Position numbers and translations under genes: made by a program | The notes under the pieces: generated by a model | Database searches by the model: none | What the model saw: the letters and a program-made list of their open reading frames with translations, nothing else | Told to the model about the DNA's origin: nothing | Assembly: GCF_905475465.1 (NCBI RefSeq) | Contig: NC_062259.1 | Span: 6,892,501-6,956,500 of the forward strand | Source: Pieris napi | Taxonomy: Eukaryota > Arthropoda > Insecta > Lepidoptera > Pieridae | Direction of reading: 5' to 3' | DNA: 64,000 nucleotides | Shown: one piece after another, positions 62,945 to 64,000 of the stretch | How the letters are laid out: each line of letters starts with the position of its first letter | Numbering within the stretch: the stretch's first letter is position 1

Positions 62945-63095
62945 CTAATTAAACCTGCATGCCTTAGAACGAAAAAGTCGAACGGCGTGTGTCAGGCACA
63001 GACGGTTAATCACCTACGTGAAAAAACAGATGATGACGAATCAGATGCCAAAATCTGAGACTCAGACCTAGGTTGTAGAGCCACAGGTTTGTTTC
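62945..63095 (+). repeat. SINE 3' part
   Basis: CCTGCATGCCTTAGAACG, GGCGTGTGTCAGGCACAGAC and CTCAGACCTAGGTTGTAGAG follow the body and tail order of the 56.5-kb SINE. The tRNA-like head is absent. Confidence 0.65.
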
Positions 63096-64000
63096 CTTAA
63101 AAACACGCTGCTTGTTCCTTCTTCTTCCACGCGGATGAAGTAGTGCACTAGTAAAATTATAAGTTATATCCGAGAAATCTAGAAAATAGGCTTTACAGAA
63201 GTACTAATGGATTCTATACTCAATTCTTTTCAATCCCAAAACTCCCACTTATCATAAAAAATATATCAAAGTCTTAGTTCTTCTAACTATATGTTACGCT
63301 CCTGTAATAGATGTTTATTGGAAATTCCATCCCACAGCTCATCCTTCATAGGCAACTCATTTAGGATCTCCGCCATTAATAATTATAATTTTGCATAAAC
63401 ATTTCTTAACCTTATCCTATCCTGATCGTGACTTGTGTAATTCTTGTACTTATTTCTTTTTCTTTTGTATTGCATCGCCATTCATTAATCCGTGCGTTGA
63501 GCTTTATAGTTTTTGGTTTGTTTTATTAATATTTTGTTTTTGTTACTTTAGATTAAGGTTCTATATTTTTTTTATTATGCAATTCTATTAAGCCTTAATC
63601 AAATACTGGGAAATTTTCCCCCTTGCTGCCAAGTTACAAATAATTATATTTTTTTTACTGGTAACTCTACTCAATAGCACCTCAGGAACAAAATAATCCT
63701 ACTGTTTTTATTATTTTTATTAATGGCAACACTTTTTACGAAACTACAAACTGTCATCGTATGTCGATGTCAAAAATAATAATTGAAATATTTTGAGAAA
63801 AAACCGGTTCTGCTGAGAGTTTTTAAAAGTTTTTGGAGAAAATAAATCTGTTAAGTGCATAAACGTCTTCTTATAAACTAAACTTATTTTCTGAAAGCTT
63901 TTCGTGGTTAATAATACCAAGACGGTAGCATTCATATTTGTTAGATTTTCTTAGGCTCAATTTAGTGGAAAATTATTTCCCAATGTCTGTTCCTGCATTG
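63096..64000. other. AT-rich intergenic sequence, nothing recognised
   Basis: ORFs of 63-66 codons here are T-rich chance frames. Confidence 0.5.

Noticed and set aside
1..64000. CRISPR array, bacterial operon or ribosome-binding sites
   Set aside because: Spliced genes and eukaryotic transposons show this is animal nuclear DNA; no regularly spaced short repeats with unique spacers were seen.

Overview
The window looks like a piece of a butterfly or moth (Lepidoptera) nuclear genome. It is AT-rich and gene-poor, with spliced genes that use GT/AG introns. It is dense in repeat types known from Lepidoptera: tRNA-derived SINEs, short non-autonomous Helitrons, 5'-truncated Jockey-like and RTE-like retrotransposon tails, and MITEs. 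The species cannot be named from this sequence.

Two protein-coding genes are supported. (1) On the + strand, 20,611-22,061 is a two-exon gene for a basic, lysine-rich protein of about 321 residues that I do not recognise; it may have further 5' exons. (2) On the - strand, 39,573-59,320 is a complete SLC36-type (proton-coupled amino acid transporter, 'pathetic'-like) gene. Its six coding exons join in phase to 1,533 nt (510 residues), and the first intron is 16.2 kb. Two further small open exons (42,275-42,402 and 42,124-42,187) fit exactly in phase between coding exons 2 and 3. They suggest either a 64-residue cassette or an alternative 5' end that gives a different cytosolic N-terminus.

Layout: 1-20 kb is intergenic, with a 348-bp tandem duplication, Helitrons, SINEs, a Jockey-like RT tail (10.66-11.35 kb), two tails of a second LINE family (13.3 and 14.1-14.65 kb) and a GC-rich island at 5.4 kb. 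20-22.4 kb is the unrecognised gene. 22.4-39 kb is intergenic, with an RTE-like tail whose coding sequence is tandemly amplified in 108-bp units (25.7-26.4 kb), a 210-bp Helitron, a Tc1-like MITE and several GC-rich islands, one carrying a good TATA/initiator/splice-donor combination (31.1 kb). 39.5-59.7 kb is the transporter and its introns, which contain a Harbinger-like MITE (48.79-49.27 kb), SINEs, a LINE tail and a CpG-rich island (55.4-55.9 kb). 59.7-64 kb is intergenic, with a degraded Jockey-like tail and a SINE fragment.

The two genes show no obvious functional link. Most of the rest is transposon debris and unannotatable AT-rich sequence.
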